From: Rhodothermales bacterium
GTDB lineage: Bacteria; Bacteroidota; Rhodothermia; Rhodothermales; Bin80
Assembly (NCBI GenBank): GCA_951812585.1
Contig: OX638318.1
Span: 2,354,380 to 2,418,379 of the forward strand
Direction: 5' to 3'
DNA length: 64,000 nucleotides
Shown here in pieces: positions 27,446 to 35,981 of the stretch. A program made the position numbers and the translations under genes. Below the pieces are notes generated by a model, which saw nothing but the letters and a program-made list of their open reading frames with translations, ran no database searches and was not told where the DNA came from. Position 1 is the stretch's first letter, and every line of letters starts with the position of its first letter.

Positions 27446-28102
27446 ATGCGGCCCTATGAACGCCTCTATTTGCGTCGTCGTGCTGCACTGGTGGAGCATC
27501 TTCGGAACCGCGGGATATCGGACGAGGCGGTACTGGCGGCCGTGGGCAAAGTAGCCCGCGAATACTTTGTGGAGCCTGCCCTGCGCGGCCGCGCCTACAA
27601 AGACGAGGCGCTGCCAATCGGGCTGAAACAGACCATATCACAGCCCTACACAGTGGCGTTTCAGACTATGCTGCTGGAGATTCAGCCGGGGGATCGCGTG
27701 CTGGAGATTGGCACCGGCAGCGGGTATCAGTCCGCTATCCTGTCCGAAATGGGAGTCAGGGTTTTTTCTGTTGAACGGCACCGCGCTTTGCATGTGCGCG
27801 CCAGAGATCGCTTGTCGAATCTGGGCTATCGCGTGGTCACGCGGCATGGGGATGGCACGGTCGGCTGGACAGCCTGCGCGCCCTTTGACGGGATCGTGGT
27901 GACCGCCGGTGCGGCGCAGGTGCCCGACAGCCTGATCCAGCAGTTGCGTGTGCCCGAAGGCAATCGGCGCGGGGGGCGGCTGGTGATTCCTGTAGGCGCA
28001 CACGGCGACCAGATTATGTGTCGCTACGAGTGCACGGCCCCGGGAACGCTCCAGAAGGAGCGTTTTCATTCTTTCCGCTTCGTGCCGCTGATCTCCAACT
28101 AG
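27446..28102 (+). CDS. pcm: Protein-L-isoaspartate O-methyltransferase
   Basis: PCMT methylates isoaspartyl residues formed by protein ageing and so starts their repair. The SAM-binding motif is VLEIGTGSGYQSAIL. Upstream, LPIGLKQTISQPYTVAFQT is the family-specific substrate loop, and FDGIVVTAGAAQVPDSLIQQL plus RLVIPVGAHGDQ complete the fold. It has 218 residues, as usual. The last 4 bases overlap the stop of the convergent gene at 28099. Confidence 0.94.
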   Translation: MRPYERLYLRRRAALVEHLRNRGISDEAVLAAVGKVAREYFVEPALRGRAYKDEALPIGLKQTISQPYTVAFQTMLLEIQPGDRVLEIGTGSGYQSAILSEMGVRVFSVERHRALHVRARDRLSNLGYRVVTRHGDGTVGWTACAPFDGIVVTAGAAQVPDSLIQQLRVPEGNRRGGRLVIPVGAHGDQIMCRYECTAPGTLQKERFHSFRFVPLISN

Positions 28103-29334
28103 GTTGCGGGCTCGGATATTACCGCACCAACGCTGTTCTGATAGGCAGCCACCAGCGCAGCTTTGGCCTCTTCGCGCAAGTCGTGGGCCGTGGCGTGCTG
28201 GTCGGACATGATGGCCACGCCAATAACGATGCCGCCGCTGAGCAGCCCATCGGCTTCGGCCACGCTGGCATGCGCTCGTTTGCCCCATTCTTCCACCTTG
28301 GACCGGTGTCCATCGGTGAATACGCCGAACATGATTTCCCCGAACTTCACCACGCGGCTGCTGGCAGAGGCGGCTTGCAGCCGCTCGCGAAGCTGGTCTT
28401 CTGCCTGCGCTATGACGCTGTCGCCGAGCCTGGAAACATGCTCTGCGTTGCGCAGCAGGACCAGCCCGAGCGCCAACGGCTGACTGCAGGCGCGGGCCTG
28501 ATCCATCTCTTCGGCGATAATCTTGTGGCGCGGGCGGGTCGGGTCGTCCTTGTAGAAGACCGCGCCCAAAAGATGCGCACACTGCTCAAAGAGATCCCGG
28601 TGCCGCGAGTGCGAAAGACCATTCTCGCGCATGGTGTCCGCCAGGAGAATCAGCGGTGTGGCCCCTACCGGTGCAACCGCGACGCGCAAGACAGACCCGG
28701 GGGCGCGACTATACCCCAAAGAGCGTGCTGGGAGGTCTCCGCGCACCACCCTGATGGCAAACTTGCGCGGTGATGTCATCAAGGGTTCGTCATACGCGAA
28801 GGATTCTCCCGGCTGCTTGGCAAAGTTGGGGCCGGCTGTCCCAATGATGTGGCAATGACCACTATCCTGGCGCAAGACGCAGACCGCGTGTGCAGCGAGG
28901 AGAGCTCGAAATCCTTCCAGAACAGGTGCCAGAACATCAATGTTGTAGGGATCGGGCAAGGTGCCGTAGGCATCACCGCTGGAATTCATGGGTGCCTGTT
29001 CAGAACCGTCTTCCTCGTCTATGTCGGTGAGCGAGCCTGCATGGACAGCCTCAAGGGGAGGAGGTCCGGCTGCGGACGGTTCGAACTGCCTATCGGGCTG
29101 TGCGGGCTCCTCAGCGGTGATGCTGAGAATGCCCACAGATTCAAGATCTTCCTCAGCTGCCTCTGTGGCGGCCGACATTTTGGCGTAATTGCGGCGCCTG
29201 CGCACCGCCGGAACGATCCACCACAAGGCTACCGCCAAGATGAGCGCGCCTGCAGCAAGCTGAAGAGGGAGTCGGCCCAGGTACGATGCGACTGCCGCCG
29301 CCACCACAGCCAACAAGGAGATCAGACTTCGCAT
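28099..29334 (-). CDS. Membrane-anchored GAF protein with degenerate GGDEF-like domain
   Basis: A 411-residue protein with two N-terminal membrane segments (about 1-45), an acidic linker, a GAF-like domain (about 135-255) and a C-terminal domain with the layout of a GGDEF cyclase. Where GG(D/E)EF should be, the sequence reads VKFGEIMFGVF, so the catalytic motif is lost. It is likely a sensor or nucleotide-binding scaffold rather than a diguanylate cyclase. It faces the cdaA operon convergently; a link to c-di-AMP is speculation. Confidence 0.65.
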   Translation of the reverse strand: MRSLISLLAVVAAAVASYLGRLPLQLAAGALILAVALWWIVPAVRRRRNYAKMSAATEAAEEDLESVGILSITAEEPAQPDRQFEPSAAGPPPLEAVHAGSLTDIDEEDGSEQAPMNSSGDAYGTLPDPYNIDVLAPVLEGFRALLAAHAVCVLRQDSGHCHIIGTAGPNFAKQPGESFAYDEPLMTSPRKFAIRVVRGDLPARSLGYSRAPGSVLRVAVAPVGATPLILLADTMRENGLSHSRHRDLFEQCAHLLGAVFYKDDPTRPRHKIIAEEMDQARACSQPLALGLVLLRNAEHVSRLGDSVIAQAEDQLRERLQAASASSRVVKFGEIMFGVFTDGHRSKVEEWGKRAHASVAEADGLLSGGIVIGVAIMSDQHATAHDLREEAKAALVAAYQNSVGAVISEPAT

Positions 29335-29434
29335 TGAAAATCAGCACAAAATGGCTAGGGTAAGAAGCTACTGCAATGCGGCAACATTATCAATACACCG
29401 CGCGGCAAATCGTGCGTTCGCATAGCCTTGTGTC

Positions 29435-29824
29435 CTACGTCGCTTCGCGTATGACAAGGTCGTCGGGCATATCATTCCGTTGGGGATCAGGATTCAGCAG
29501 GCAGCCGGTGAGTGGTAGCTCAAAGGCCGTCAAAAATGGTGCAATCACGGAGAACCAGAACTCCTGCTGAAATTCCACGAACTCGTTCGTAAACCCTCCG
29601 CGCGCATGGTCATGTCCCACGATGTCAAGGTACAGCATGCGCGGCCAGCCAGGAAAGCGTGCCTCTGCTTCACGGATCGCAGCGAACACCGCCTGCGCGG
29701 CCTGGTCGAAGCTGTCGTCCGCTGCGATGATGAGGTAGAGGCCTACGGTGTTGTCGAAGTTCATCCATATCCCGGGCTTCTTCGGCTTGTTGTACGCGGG
29801 CGCTCGGGGCGTCTTCTGGTCCAT
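29435..29824 (-). CDS. Conserved-looking hypothetical protein
   Basis: A 129-residue protein from ATG at 29824 (MDQKTPRAPAYNKPKKPGIW). It lacks a signal peptide or membrane segment. The central part WMNFDNTVGLYLIIAADDSF and RFPGWPRMLYLDIVGHDHA has hydrophobic strands typical of a small alpha/beta domain. I do not recognise it. The frame runs upstream to 30004, but that part is Arg-rich and overlaps the promoter region of citrate synthase, so a later start is more likely. Confidence 0.55.
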   Translation of the reverse strand: MDQKTPRAPAYNKPKKPGIWMNFDNTVGLYLIIAADDSFDQAAQAVFAAIREAEARFPGWPRMLYLDIVGHDHARGGFTNEFVEFQQEFWFSVIAPFLTAFELPLTGCLLNPDPQRNDMPDDLVIREAT

Positions 29825-30022
29825 TTTCCTCAGGGGCTGGCTCAGGCGTGGCAGCACAACGTGTGTTCGGATCGCGAGTCCGGCAGCGGCACGCTTCCGG
29901 ACGCTTCTACGCTGGGCGGAATCCATGGGTCTTGCGCCCTGCGCACGGCCAGGCGCAGTGCACCAATCCCATGGGCCGCGTGCGGTGCGTATATTCCTGC
30001 GCACGCACAGATCGGTTGATTC

Positions 30023-31279
30023 ATGTCCAAAGCTACGCTAACGCTCGGCAATCAGACACTCGAGATGCCTGTGGTGGTGGGCACCGAGAATGAGGTGGGC
30101 ATCAGCATAGGAGTACTCCGCGGGAGCAGCGGTGCCATCACCTTGGATCCGGGGTACGGCAATACGGGGTCGTGCACAAGCGCGATCACCTTCATAGATG
30201 GGGAGCGCGGCGTGCTGCGCTACCGCGGGTATGCGATAGAGGACCTGGCGGCGCACGCCTCCTTCGTGGAGGTGATGCATCTTCTGGTGTACGGAGCGCT
30301 GCCTACTGCGGCGCAGCTGGAGCGCTTCCAGCACAGCCTGGCCCACCATACGCTGTTGCACGAGGACATGAAGAAGTTCTATGAGGGCTTTCCGCCGAAG
30401 GCGCAGCCCATGAGCGTGCTTTCGGCAATGGTGGCTTCGCTTTCCACGTATTACGAAACGGACGACGACCTCAACATCATTCGGCTGCTTGCGAAGCTGA
30501 AGACCATTGCCGCACTTTCGTACAAGAAGTCCATCGGTCAGCCGTTTGTGTACCCGCGCAATGATCTCGACTTCGTCGCGGACTTTTTGCACATGATGTT
30601 TGCGGTGCCCACGGAGGCGTATCACGTGAACGAGGTGGTTCGCAAGGCGCTGGACATGTTGCTGATCCTACACGCAGACCATGAGCAGAACTGCAGCACC
30701 TCAACGGTGCGCATGGTAGGCAGCAGCGGGGCGGACCTGTTTTCGACCATTTCAACGGGTATCAGTGCATTGTCGGGGCCGTTGCATGGCGGGGCCAACA
30801 CAGCGGTCATCAAAATGCTGGAATTAATCCGCGCCGATGGCTCAGACTATGCAAAGTACATCGCCAAGGCAAAGGATCGCAACGATCCGTTTCGGCTTAT
30901 GGGATTTGGGCATCGGGTCTACAAGCAGTTCGACCCACGCGCGCGTCTGATCAAAAAGGCGGCAGATCAGGTCCTGGATCAGCTGGGTATCACGGATCCG
31001 CTGCTTGCCATTGCCAAGAATCTGGAGCGTGTAGCCTTGGAGGACGAGTACTTTGTGAAGCGCAAGCTCTATCCCAACCTGGACTTCTACAGCGGCATCG
31101 TGTACCGCGCCATGGGTCTGCCCACCAGCATGTTCACGGTGCTCTTTGCGCTAGGGCGCTTGCCGGGCTGGATCGCGCACTTCAAGGAGATGCGCGACAA
31201 CCGCGACCGGCTTCACCGACCGCGGCAAATCTATACGGGTCCCATGCTCCGGCCGATTCCGCCCATTGAGTACCGCTAG
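30023..31279 (+). CDS. gltA: Citrate synthase (type II, hexameric-like)
   Basis: Citrate synthase condenses acetyl-CoA with oxaloacetate at the entry of the TCA cycle. Catalytic elements: LHADHEQN, GPLHGGAN (His for oxaloacetate), MGFGHRVYK (His) and DFYSGIVYRAMG (Asp). The N-terminal beta domain LTLGNQTLEMPVV and 418-residue length fit the GltA type that can be NADH-sensitive. ATG at 30023 gives the standard N terminus. It is followed by a lipoprotein gene 4 bp on. Confidence 0.96.
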   Translation: MSKATLTLGNQTLEMPVVVGTENEVGISIGVLRGSSGAITLDPGYGNTGSCTSAITFIDGERGVLRYRGYAIEDLAAHASFVEVMHLLVYGALPTAAQLERFQHSLAHHTLLHEDMKKFYEGFPPKAQPMSVLSAMVASLSTYYETDDDLNIIRLLAKLKTIAALSYKKSIGQPFVYPRNDLDFVADFLHMMFAVPTEAYHVNEVVRKALDMLLILHADHEQNCSTSTVRMVGSSGADLFSTISTGISALSGPLHGGANTAVIKMLELIRADGSDYAKYIAKAKDRNDPFRLMGFGHRVYKQFDPRARLIKKAADQVLDQLGITDPLLAIAKNLERVALEDEYFVKRKLYPNLDFYSGIVYRAMGLPTSMFTVLFALGRLPGWIAHFKEMRDNRDRLHRPRQIYTGPMLRPIPPIEYR

Positions 31280-31283
31280 TCCC

Positions 31284-31889
31284 ATGACTCACCGAATCAT
31301 GCCGCACGGACTCATCGCCCCGCTATTGGCTGTGCTCACCGTCGTGCCCGGGTGCATGCTGGGAGAGAAGGAGCGCTATGTCGCACTTCTCGCGCAGCAG
31401 CATGCGAGGTATCCCCAGATGGAGATCCAGGACGTATACAAGCACGCGTACGAGGCCTCGCATGGTAGCACGCACATGGCGGCAAGCGATGAGCAGGCGG
31501 CCAAGTACCTGCTCGGCGAACTCAGTGCGCTGATCGGGAAAGGGAACGATCCTTTGTGCGAGCCCCTGGTGCCTTCCGGACAACTTGTTCGCTTCCATCT
31601 GCGACCGTTCGTGCAATCAGGCGGACTGCCCGAGGATCTGATCGCCGCCCTGGTGCAAACCCGGGAAAGCTTCACGCCTTCCACGGATCGTCTGGAACGC
31701 TATTGGGGTTATGCCGAGGCCGCGGCTGCCGAAGGCACATTGCCGTTCACGATCGAATCCATGCGTGCCTACTTCGATGCGCGCGTAGCCGAAGGATACC
31801 CCGCCGTGAACCACTCCAGACGCTTCCTCATGGTGTATCGGCCAGCCTATCGCGTGGTGCTGCGCAAGCATCTGCCGATGCCTTGCTAA
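31284..31889 (+). CDS. Predicted lipoprotein of unknown function
   Basis: A 201-residue exported protein from ATG at 31284, with a hydrophobic signal and lipobox VVPGC (cysteine near 24). The mature part is mostly helical, with a conserved-looking DVYKHAYEASHGSTHM and VNHSRRFLMVYRPAYRVV. I do not recognise the family. It starts 4 bp after the citrate synthase stop, so it is probably co-transcribed. Confidence 0.65.
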   Translation: MTHRIMPHGLIAPLLAVLTVVPGCMLGEKERYVALLAQQHARYPQMEIQDVYKHAYEASHGSTHMAASDEQAAKYLLGELSALIGKGNDPLCEPLVPSGQLVRFHLRPFVQSGGLPEDLIAALVQTRESFTPSTDRLERYWGYAEAAAAEGTLPFTIESMRAYFDARVAEGYPAVNHSRRFLMVYRPAYRVVLRKHLPMPC

Positions 31890-31952
31890 CCTTGCGCGAG
31901 GGCGGCGCGCGCGCCCTGTGGCGCAAGCCCGCCTGTCCGCGCTGCGTGGCCG

Positions 31953-33137
31953 CTACTGCGCAGCCTCCAGAAGTGTATCCAGGAAAGCAGGCAGCACGTT
32001 CTGTACCCGCTGTCCGAAGATATTCCAGCTGTTGATGACGCCGATGAGGGCATGATCCGGCAGCACCAGAAGGTACTGGCCGCCAAAACCCAGCCCGGCC
32101 CATACGGCGACTCCATCCCGATCAAGACGCCACCACTGGTAGCCGTAGCCCCAGCCGCTGCGATTGACGCGCTCCACCTGGTGTCCGATGGCTTCTTCCA
32201 CAAATGATGCACGCAAGATGCGCTGCCCGTTCCACTGCCCACGGTGCAGGTACAGGTATCCAATCTTGGCCAGCTGCGCTGCTTCGAGGTATAGCCCGCC
32301 CTCGGTGTCGGGCAAGCCGCGCGGCGTTCTCTTCCAGTGGTAATCCTCAATCTGCAGCGGGCCGAATACGTGCTGCTCGGCGTAGGCATCGATCGTCATG
32401 CCTGTGGCGTCCAGCACAACGCCGGACATGAGGTGGCTGCCTCCGCTGTTGTAGACCCACTTTTCGCCCGGCGCAGCGTCCATTGGCTGGTCCAGGGTGA
32501 ACTGAATCCAGTCGTCACTATGCTCCAGCTGCAGCGTGGTGTTGGTCTCGTCCAGCGGCCTGTCCTGCTCATGCCACTCTATGCCCGTGCGCATGGTGAG
32601 CAGGTCCACTAGCGTCGCCTCGTGCAGCCGCGGGTCTGCATCCTGCGTGTCGTAGGCCGAGAAAAATGACAGCAGCGGGGCCCCCAGGCTGTCTATTTCC
32701 CCATTGGTCAGCGCGGTGCCCACAACGGTGGCTGCAACCGACTTTGTTACAGACTGGAGCGTGTGCACCTCGCGTCCCTGATAGTAGGGGTGCACACGTG
32801 GGCTGTAGTAGTTGTAGGCGTCATCCTCCTGGCCTTCTTCACAAGTGTTGTATCCGCATCCCAGCGCGCCCTGATACCCTTCGCTGATGGACTGATAATC
32901 CCGATCATACCTTTGGCTGTAGACGAGGTAGCCGTTTTTGACCACTACCATGCGGTCCACATTGCCGTAGCGCCCCGCTGTAATCGCAGCATCCAGCGAA
33001 TCCAGAGGCGCCGGTGACATCCCTTGCGCCGCGGGCGCGGCTGTGGGCCAAGAGGCGCCAGGCCACGGCACCTGCGCACTGGCCAGTGGACTGGCCGCAA
33101 GCGCGAGCACCATGAGAAGATGACGGGCCATCGCCAT
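31953..33137 (-). CDS. Secreted serine hydrolase, beta-lactamase/PBP4-like family
   Basis: A 394-residue protein from ATG at 33137 with signal peptide (HLLMVLALAASPLASAQ). The nucleophile motif SVTKS (SxxK) follows VHTLQ, and a Tyr-containing YNSGGSHLM (YxN-like) motif lies 110 residues later; SGWGYGYQWWR and GFGGQYLLVLP are typical of the beta-lactamase-related (COG1680) group. Such enzymes act on peptides, esters or D-amino-acid bonds; the substrate is unknown. It lies directly downstream of the tRNA-Lys/tRNA-Leu pair on the same strand. Confidence 0.88.
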   Translation of the reverse strand: MAMARHLLMVLALAASPLASAQVPWPGASWPTAAPAAQGMSPAPLDSLDAAITAGRYGNVDRMVVVKNGYLVYSQRYDRDYQSISEGYQGALGCGYNTCEEGQEDDAYNYYSPRVHPYYQGREVHTLQSVTKSVAATVVGTALTNGEIDSLGAPLLSFFSAYDTQDADPRLHEATLVDLLTMRTGIEWHEQDRPLDETNTTLQLEHSDDWIQFTLDQPMDAAPGEKWVYNSGGSHLMSGVVLDATGMTIDAYAEQHVFGPLQIEDYHWKRTPRGLPDTEGGLYLEAAQLAKIGYLYLHRGQWNGQRILRASFVEEAIGHQVERVNRSGWGYGYQWWRLDRDGVAVWAGLGFGGQYLLVLPDHALIGVINSWNIFGQRVQNVLPAFLDTLLEAAQ

Positions 33138-33171
33138 ACGGGTAAGCCGAAGAGCCTGCACGCACCTGATG

Positions 33172-33255
33172 TGCCCGGGACTGGAGTCGAACCAGCACGC
33201 CCACGTGGGCACTGCCCCCTCAAGACAGCGCGTCTACCTATTCCGCCACCCGGGC
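33172..33255 (-). tRNA. tRNA-Leu (anticodon GAG)
   Basis: The complement folds as a class II tRNA of 84 nt: acceptor GCCCGGG with CCCGGGC, discriminator A, D arm with GGTAGAC, anticodon loop CTTGAGG with GAG, long variable arm TGCCCACGTGGGCG, and T loop TTCGACT. No CCA is encoded. It lies 17 bp downstream of the interrupted tRNA-Lys on the same strand, so both are likely processed from one transcript. Confidence 0.93.
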
Positions 33256-33272
33256 CACATGCAATACCGAAG

Positions 33273-33672
33273 TGATCCCACCAGGGCTCGAACCTGGGAC
33301 CCTCTGATTAACCTACCACACCGGCTTTCACCGGCCGCCTGCGCGGTGTGCGCACACAGCGTTGTGGTCTGGACCATCTCTTCACCCGCGGTGGACAGGG
33401 TGGGCTGCGTATGGCCTCTGAGGGCTCTCCTGCCGACAAGGCGGCGGACGACCTGCACCATTCCGCACGGCTGGCTGTCACGGCCAGCAGCGCGGCCCAG
33501 GCCGTCCTTTCAGGGTTGCCTGCTGATTACCCACATATCCTGCGCATTGTCACGCGTGACAGCGTAGCGCAGGCTTTAGGGCGTCCCAGCATACAGCAGC
33601 CTCCACTTGTGCAGTTTCCTGCACAAGGCTCCATGTCAAAGTCAGATGCTCTACCAACTGAGCTATGGGATC
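33273..33672 (-). tRNA. tRNA-Lys (anticodon UUU), interrupted by a group I intron
   Basis: The two exons are 33639-33672 (34 nt, GATCCCATAGCTC... ending TCTGACTT) and 33273-33311 (39 nt, TTAATCAGAGG... ending TGGGATCA). Joined they give a standard 73-nt tRNA: acceptor GATCCCA/TGGGATC, D stem GCTC/GAGC, anticodon stem TCTGA/TCAGA with loop CTTTTAA, T stem CCAGG/CCTGG with TTCGAGC, discriminator A. The anticodon is UUU (Lys). The intron sits between anticodon positions 34 and 35, the same site used by the tRNA-Leu(UAA) intron of cyanobacteria. Neither exon alone can fold as a tRNA. Confidence 0.93.
33312..33638 (-). ncRNA. Group I self-splicing intron in tRNA-Lys
   Basis: A 327-nt intron. Counting from its 5' end: P1 pairs exon CUU plus intron U with GGAG (7-10), putting a U.G wobble at the splice site. 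P2 is CUUGUGCAG/CUGCACAAG closed by GAAA. P3 pairs GGCUGC (38-43) with GCAGCC (231-236). P7 pairs GGCCAU (223-228) with AUGGUC (262-267). P8 is CACCC/GGGUG. The R-like element UCAGAGGCCAUACG and Q-like AAUCAGCAGGCAA are present. A P9 hairpin CCGGU-GAAA-GCCGG precedes the terminal G. No endonuclease gene is encoded. The compact size and position suggest an IC3-like class (inference). Confidence 0.9.
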
Positions 33673-33760
33673 AGCATGTCAGAGAACAGCGGAACGGGCG
33701 GCGCGCACGGCCCCGCACAACCACTTGAACGCGCTGCAGCTTTTGCGGTTCGCTGTATTA

Positions 33761-34159
33761 CTACACGCCCATCCGCCGCCATAGCGTACGCATGGCCTGA
33801 CGAAGGATCAGTTCTCCCTCCATTCGTGCGCGGTCGAAGTTGATGAATCCATGTGCAAGGTAAACCTCCGTCGGCGAGCAGTTGTACAGCAGCTTGATTT
33901 CGCGGTCGCCTTTGCGGTGGTCCTGTGTTGCGAACAGTCCCACAAGGCCGAACGGAACTGTGCCGACGAATACATCGACGCCTTCTCCGTCAGTACTCAG
34001 CGTGCCGTTGATATACCCGTAGTCCATCGGGTATACGATGCTGCGCCATGTGGGGTGAACCGTCTGAGCGGGGCGGTCAATGGTCAATCCGTGCTGCCGG
34101 ATGAGCGCTTCCCATGCTGCCCAGCGGAAGTGCTTGCGCAATACGTCGGCCAGCGCCAC
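33761..34159 (-). CDS. Short, divergent family I inorganic pyrophosphatase-like protein
   Basis: A 132-residue protein. SIVYPMDYGYINGTLSTDGEG, quoted in part, followed by VDVFVGT corresponds to the family I pyrophosphatase core (YPxNYGYIPGTxxxDGDPxDV). The second Asp of the DGDP motif is replaced (DGEGVDV), and the later metal-binding loop with DE...D is not evident. The usual length is about 175 residues. It may have lost pyrophosphatase activity or use another substrate. It is 4 bp after the aspS stop on the same strand and upstream of the tRNA-Lys gene. Confidence 0.65.
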   Translation of the reverse strand: MALADVLRKHFRWAAWEALIRQHGLTIDRPAQTVHPTWRSIVYPMDYGYINGTLSTDGEGVDVFVGTVPFGLVGLFATQDHRKGDREIKLLYNCSPTEVYLAHGFINFDRARMEGELILRQAMRTLWRRMGV

Positions 34160-34163
34160 CGTA

Positions 34164-35981
34164 CTACGGCTTTAATGCGATATGCAGTTCGTCCAGCTGC
34201 GCCGTATCCACCGGTGCGGGCGTACTGGACATCGGTTCCTGCGCGCTCTGCGTTTTCGGAAACGCGATTACATCCCGCAGCGAATCTGCACCGGTCAGCA
34301 GCATGACGATGCGATCAAGTCCCATGGCAATGCCACCATGCGGTGGGGCGCCATAGCGCAAGGCGTCCAGCAGAAAACCGAAGCGCTCCTGCGCCTCCTG
34401 GGCATCAATGCCGAGGAGCCTGAACATCTGCTGTTGCACGGCAGCATCATGGATCCGGATGGAGCCGCCTCCAATCTCGTGGCCGTTGAGCACGAGGTCG
34501 TACGCCCGCGACCGCGCGCTTTGCGGGTCGTCGCTCAGGGCCGCCATGTCGTCAGGATGCGGCGAGGTGAACGGGTGATGCACGGCGCCGTAGCGCTGTG
34601 CGCGCGCGTCCCACTGAAGCAGCGGAAACTCCGTGATCCATGCGAAGGCCCAGGCGGGCGCGCCGTCCAGCAGCCTGAGTTCACGAGCCATATGTAGCCG
34701 CAATGCACCCATCTGCTCGTACACCTGAGGCGTGGAGCCGCAGAGAATCAAGAGCAGATCTCCCGCCTTGGCACCGCTATGTGCAATGGCACGGTCCACG
34801 AACTGCCGCGGCAGCACATGCTCCTTGACGGATGATCGTGCGGCTTCGCCGCTGGAAGGCAGCCGCGCATAGATCAGGCCACCGGCACCAATGCGTTCAC
34901 GCACCACTGTCTTGTCCAGGCGGTCCATATAGCCCCGCCCGCGATCACCCATGCCAGGTGCAACCAGGCCCATCACCGCACCGCCGGCCGCCAGCGCCGC
35001 GTCAAAGACACGAAAGCCGGAGCCGGCAAAACAGGCGCTGAGGTCTGTGAGCTCCAGCGCAAAGCGCAGGTCGGGCTTGTCTGAGCCGTACCGTCGCAAC
35101 GCGTTGTCATAGGTAAGCCTGGGAAAGGGCAGCGAAAGGTTCTGGCCGAGCACGCGCTGCCACAGGGCAGACATGAGGCCCTCGGTCAGCGACTGCACCT
35201 GTGCTTCGGTGGCAAAGCTGATTTCCACATCAATCTGCGTGAATTCCGGCTGCCGGTCCGCCCGCAGATCTTCGTCCCTGAAGCACTTCACGATCTGCAT
35301 ATACCGGTCCAGCCCCGCGATCATCAGGATCTGCTTATAGGTCTGCGGGCTTTGCGGCAGCGCGTAGAATTGGCCGGGATGCATGCGGCTTGGCACCAGG
35401 TAGTCGCGCGCCCCTTCAGGCGTCGACTTCATAAGCGTCGGTGTTTCGACTTCGATAAAGCCGTGCTGGTCGAAATACCGGTGGATCACCTGGTACACAT
35501 GGTGCCGTACAATCAGGCGCTCCTGCACTGCGGGGCGTCGAAGGTCCAGGTACCGATACTGCAGCCGCAGATCTTCGCCTGCGTGTTGGCTCTTGGATGC
35601 ATGGGCCGTAACCACAAAGGGCGGTGCCGCTGCCGGCGCAAGCACGGCAAGATCATGCACCCGAACCTCCAGCTCACCCGTCGGGAGCTTGGGATTGATG
35701 GTGTCTTCGGAGCGCCGCTGTACGCGTCCCTGGATGCTGACCACGAACTCGCTTCGCAGTCTGTCCGCCGCTGCGTGGCTTGCTGCATCATCCTGCGGCG
35801 AAAATACGATCTGTGTCAGCCCGTACCGATCTCGCAGATCGATGAATATGACGCCGCCCAAATCGCGGCGGGTATCCACCCACCCCTTGAGGATGACATC
35901 GCGGCCGATATCTCCCATTGTCAGCGCGCCGCACGTATGCGTGCGCAGGGCATGAGGGTCTGCGCCAGCGGACGCAGTCAT
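34164..35981 (-). CDS. aspS: Aspartate--tRNA ligase (bacterial type)
   Basis: AspRS charges tRNA-Asp. It has an N-terminal OB-fold anticodon domain (RTHTCGALTMGDIGRDVILKG..., VIFIDLRDRYGLTQIVF), class II motif 2 (KCFRDEDLRADRQPEFTQ), a bacterial GAD insertion domain in the middle, and motif 3 (GIAMGLDRIVMLLTG). RYLDLRR and EVETPTLMKSTPEGARD are family hallmarks. ATG at 35981 gives 605 residues; GTG at 36002 would add seven. It heads a minus-strand group with the PPase-like gene. Confidence 0.95.
   Translation of the reverse strand: MTASAGADPHALRTHTCGALTMGDIGRDVILKGWVDTRRDLGGVIFIDLRDRYGLTQIVFSPQDDAASHAAADRLRSEFVVSIQGRVQRRSEDTINPKLPTGELEVRVHDLAVLAPAAAPPFVVTAHASKSQHAGEDLRLQYRYLDLRRPAVQERLIVRHHVYQVIHRYFDQHGFIEVETPTLMKSTPEGARDYLVPSRMHPGQFYALPQSPQTYKQILMIAGLDRYMQIVKCFRDEDLRADRQPEFTQIDVEISFATEAQVQSLTEGLMSALWQRVLGQNLSLPFPRLTYDNALRRYGSDKPDLRFALELTDLSACFAGSGFRVFDAALAAGGAVMGLVAPGMGDRGRGYMDRLDKTVVRERIGAGGLIYARLPSSGEAARSSVKEHVLPRQFVDRAIAHSGAKAGDLLLILCGSTPQVYEQMGALRLHMARELRLLDGAPAWAFAWITEFPLLQWDARAQRYGAVHHPFTSPHPDDMAALSDDPQSARSRAYDLVLNGHEIGGGSIRIHDAAVQQQMFRLLGIDAQEAQERFGFLLDALRYGAPPHGGIAMGLDRIVMLLTGADSLRDVIAFPKTQSAQEPMSSTPAPVDTAQLDELHIALKP

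Noticed and set aside
33639-33672. First read as a separate tRNA pseudogene fragment
   Set aside because: Its acceptor and anticodon stems pair exactly with the 33273-33311 fragment, and a group I core lies between, so they are exons of one gene.
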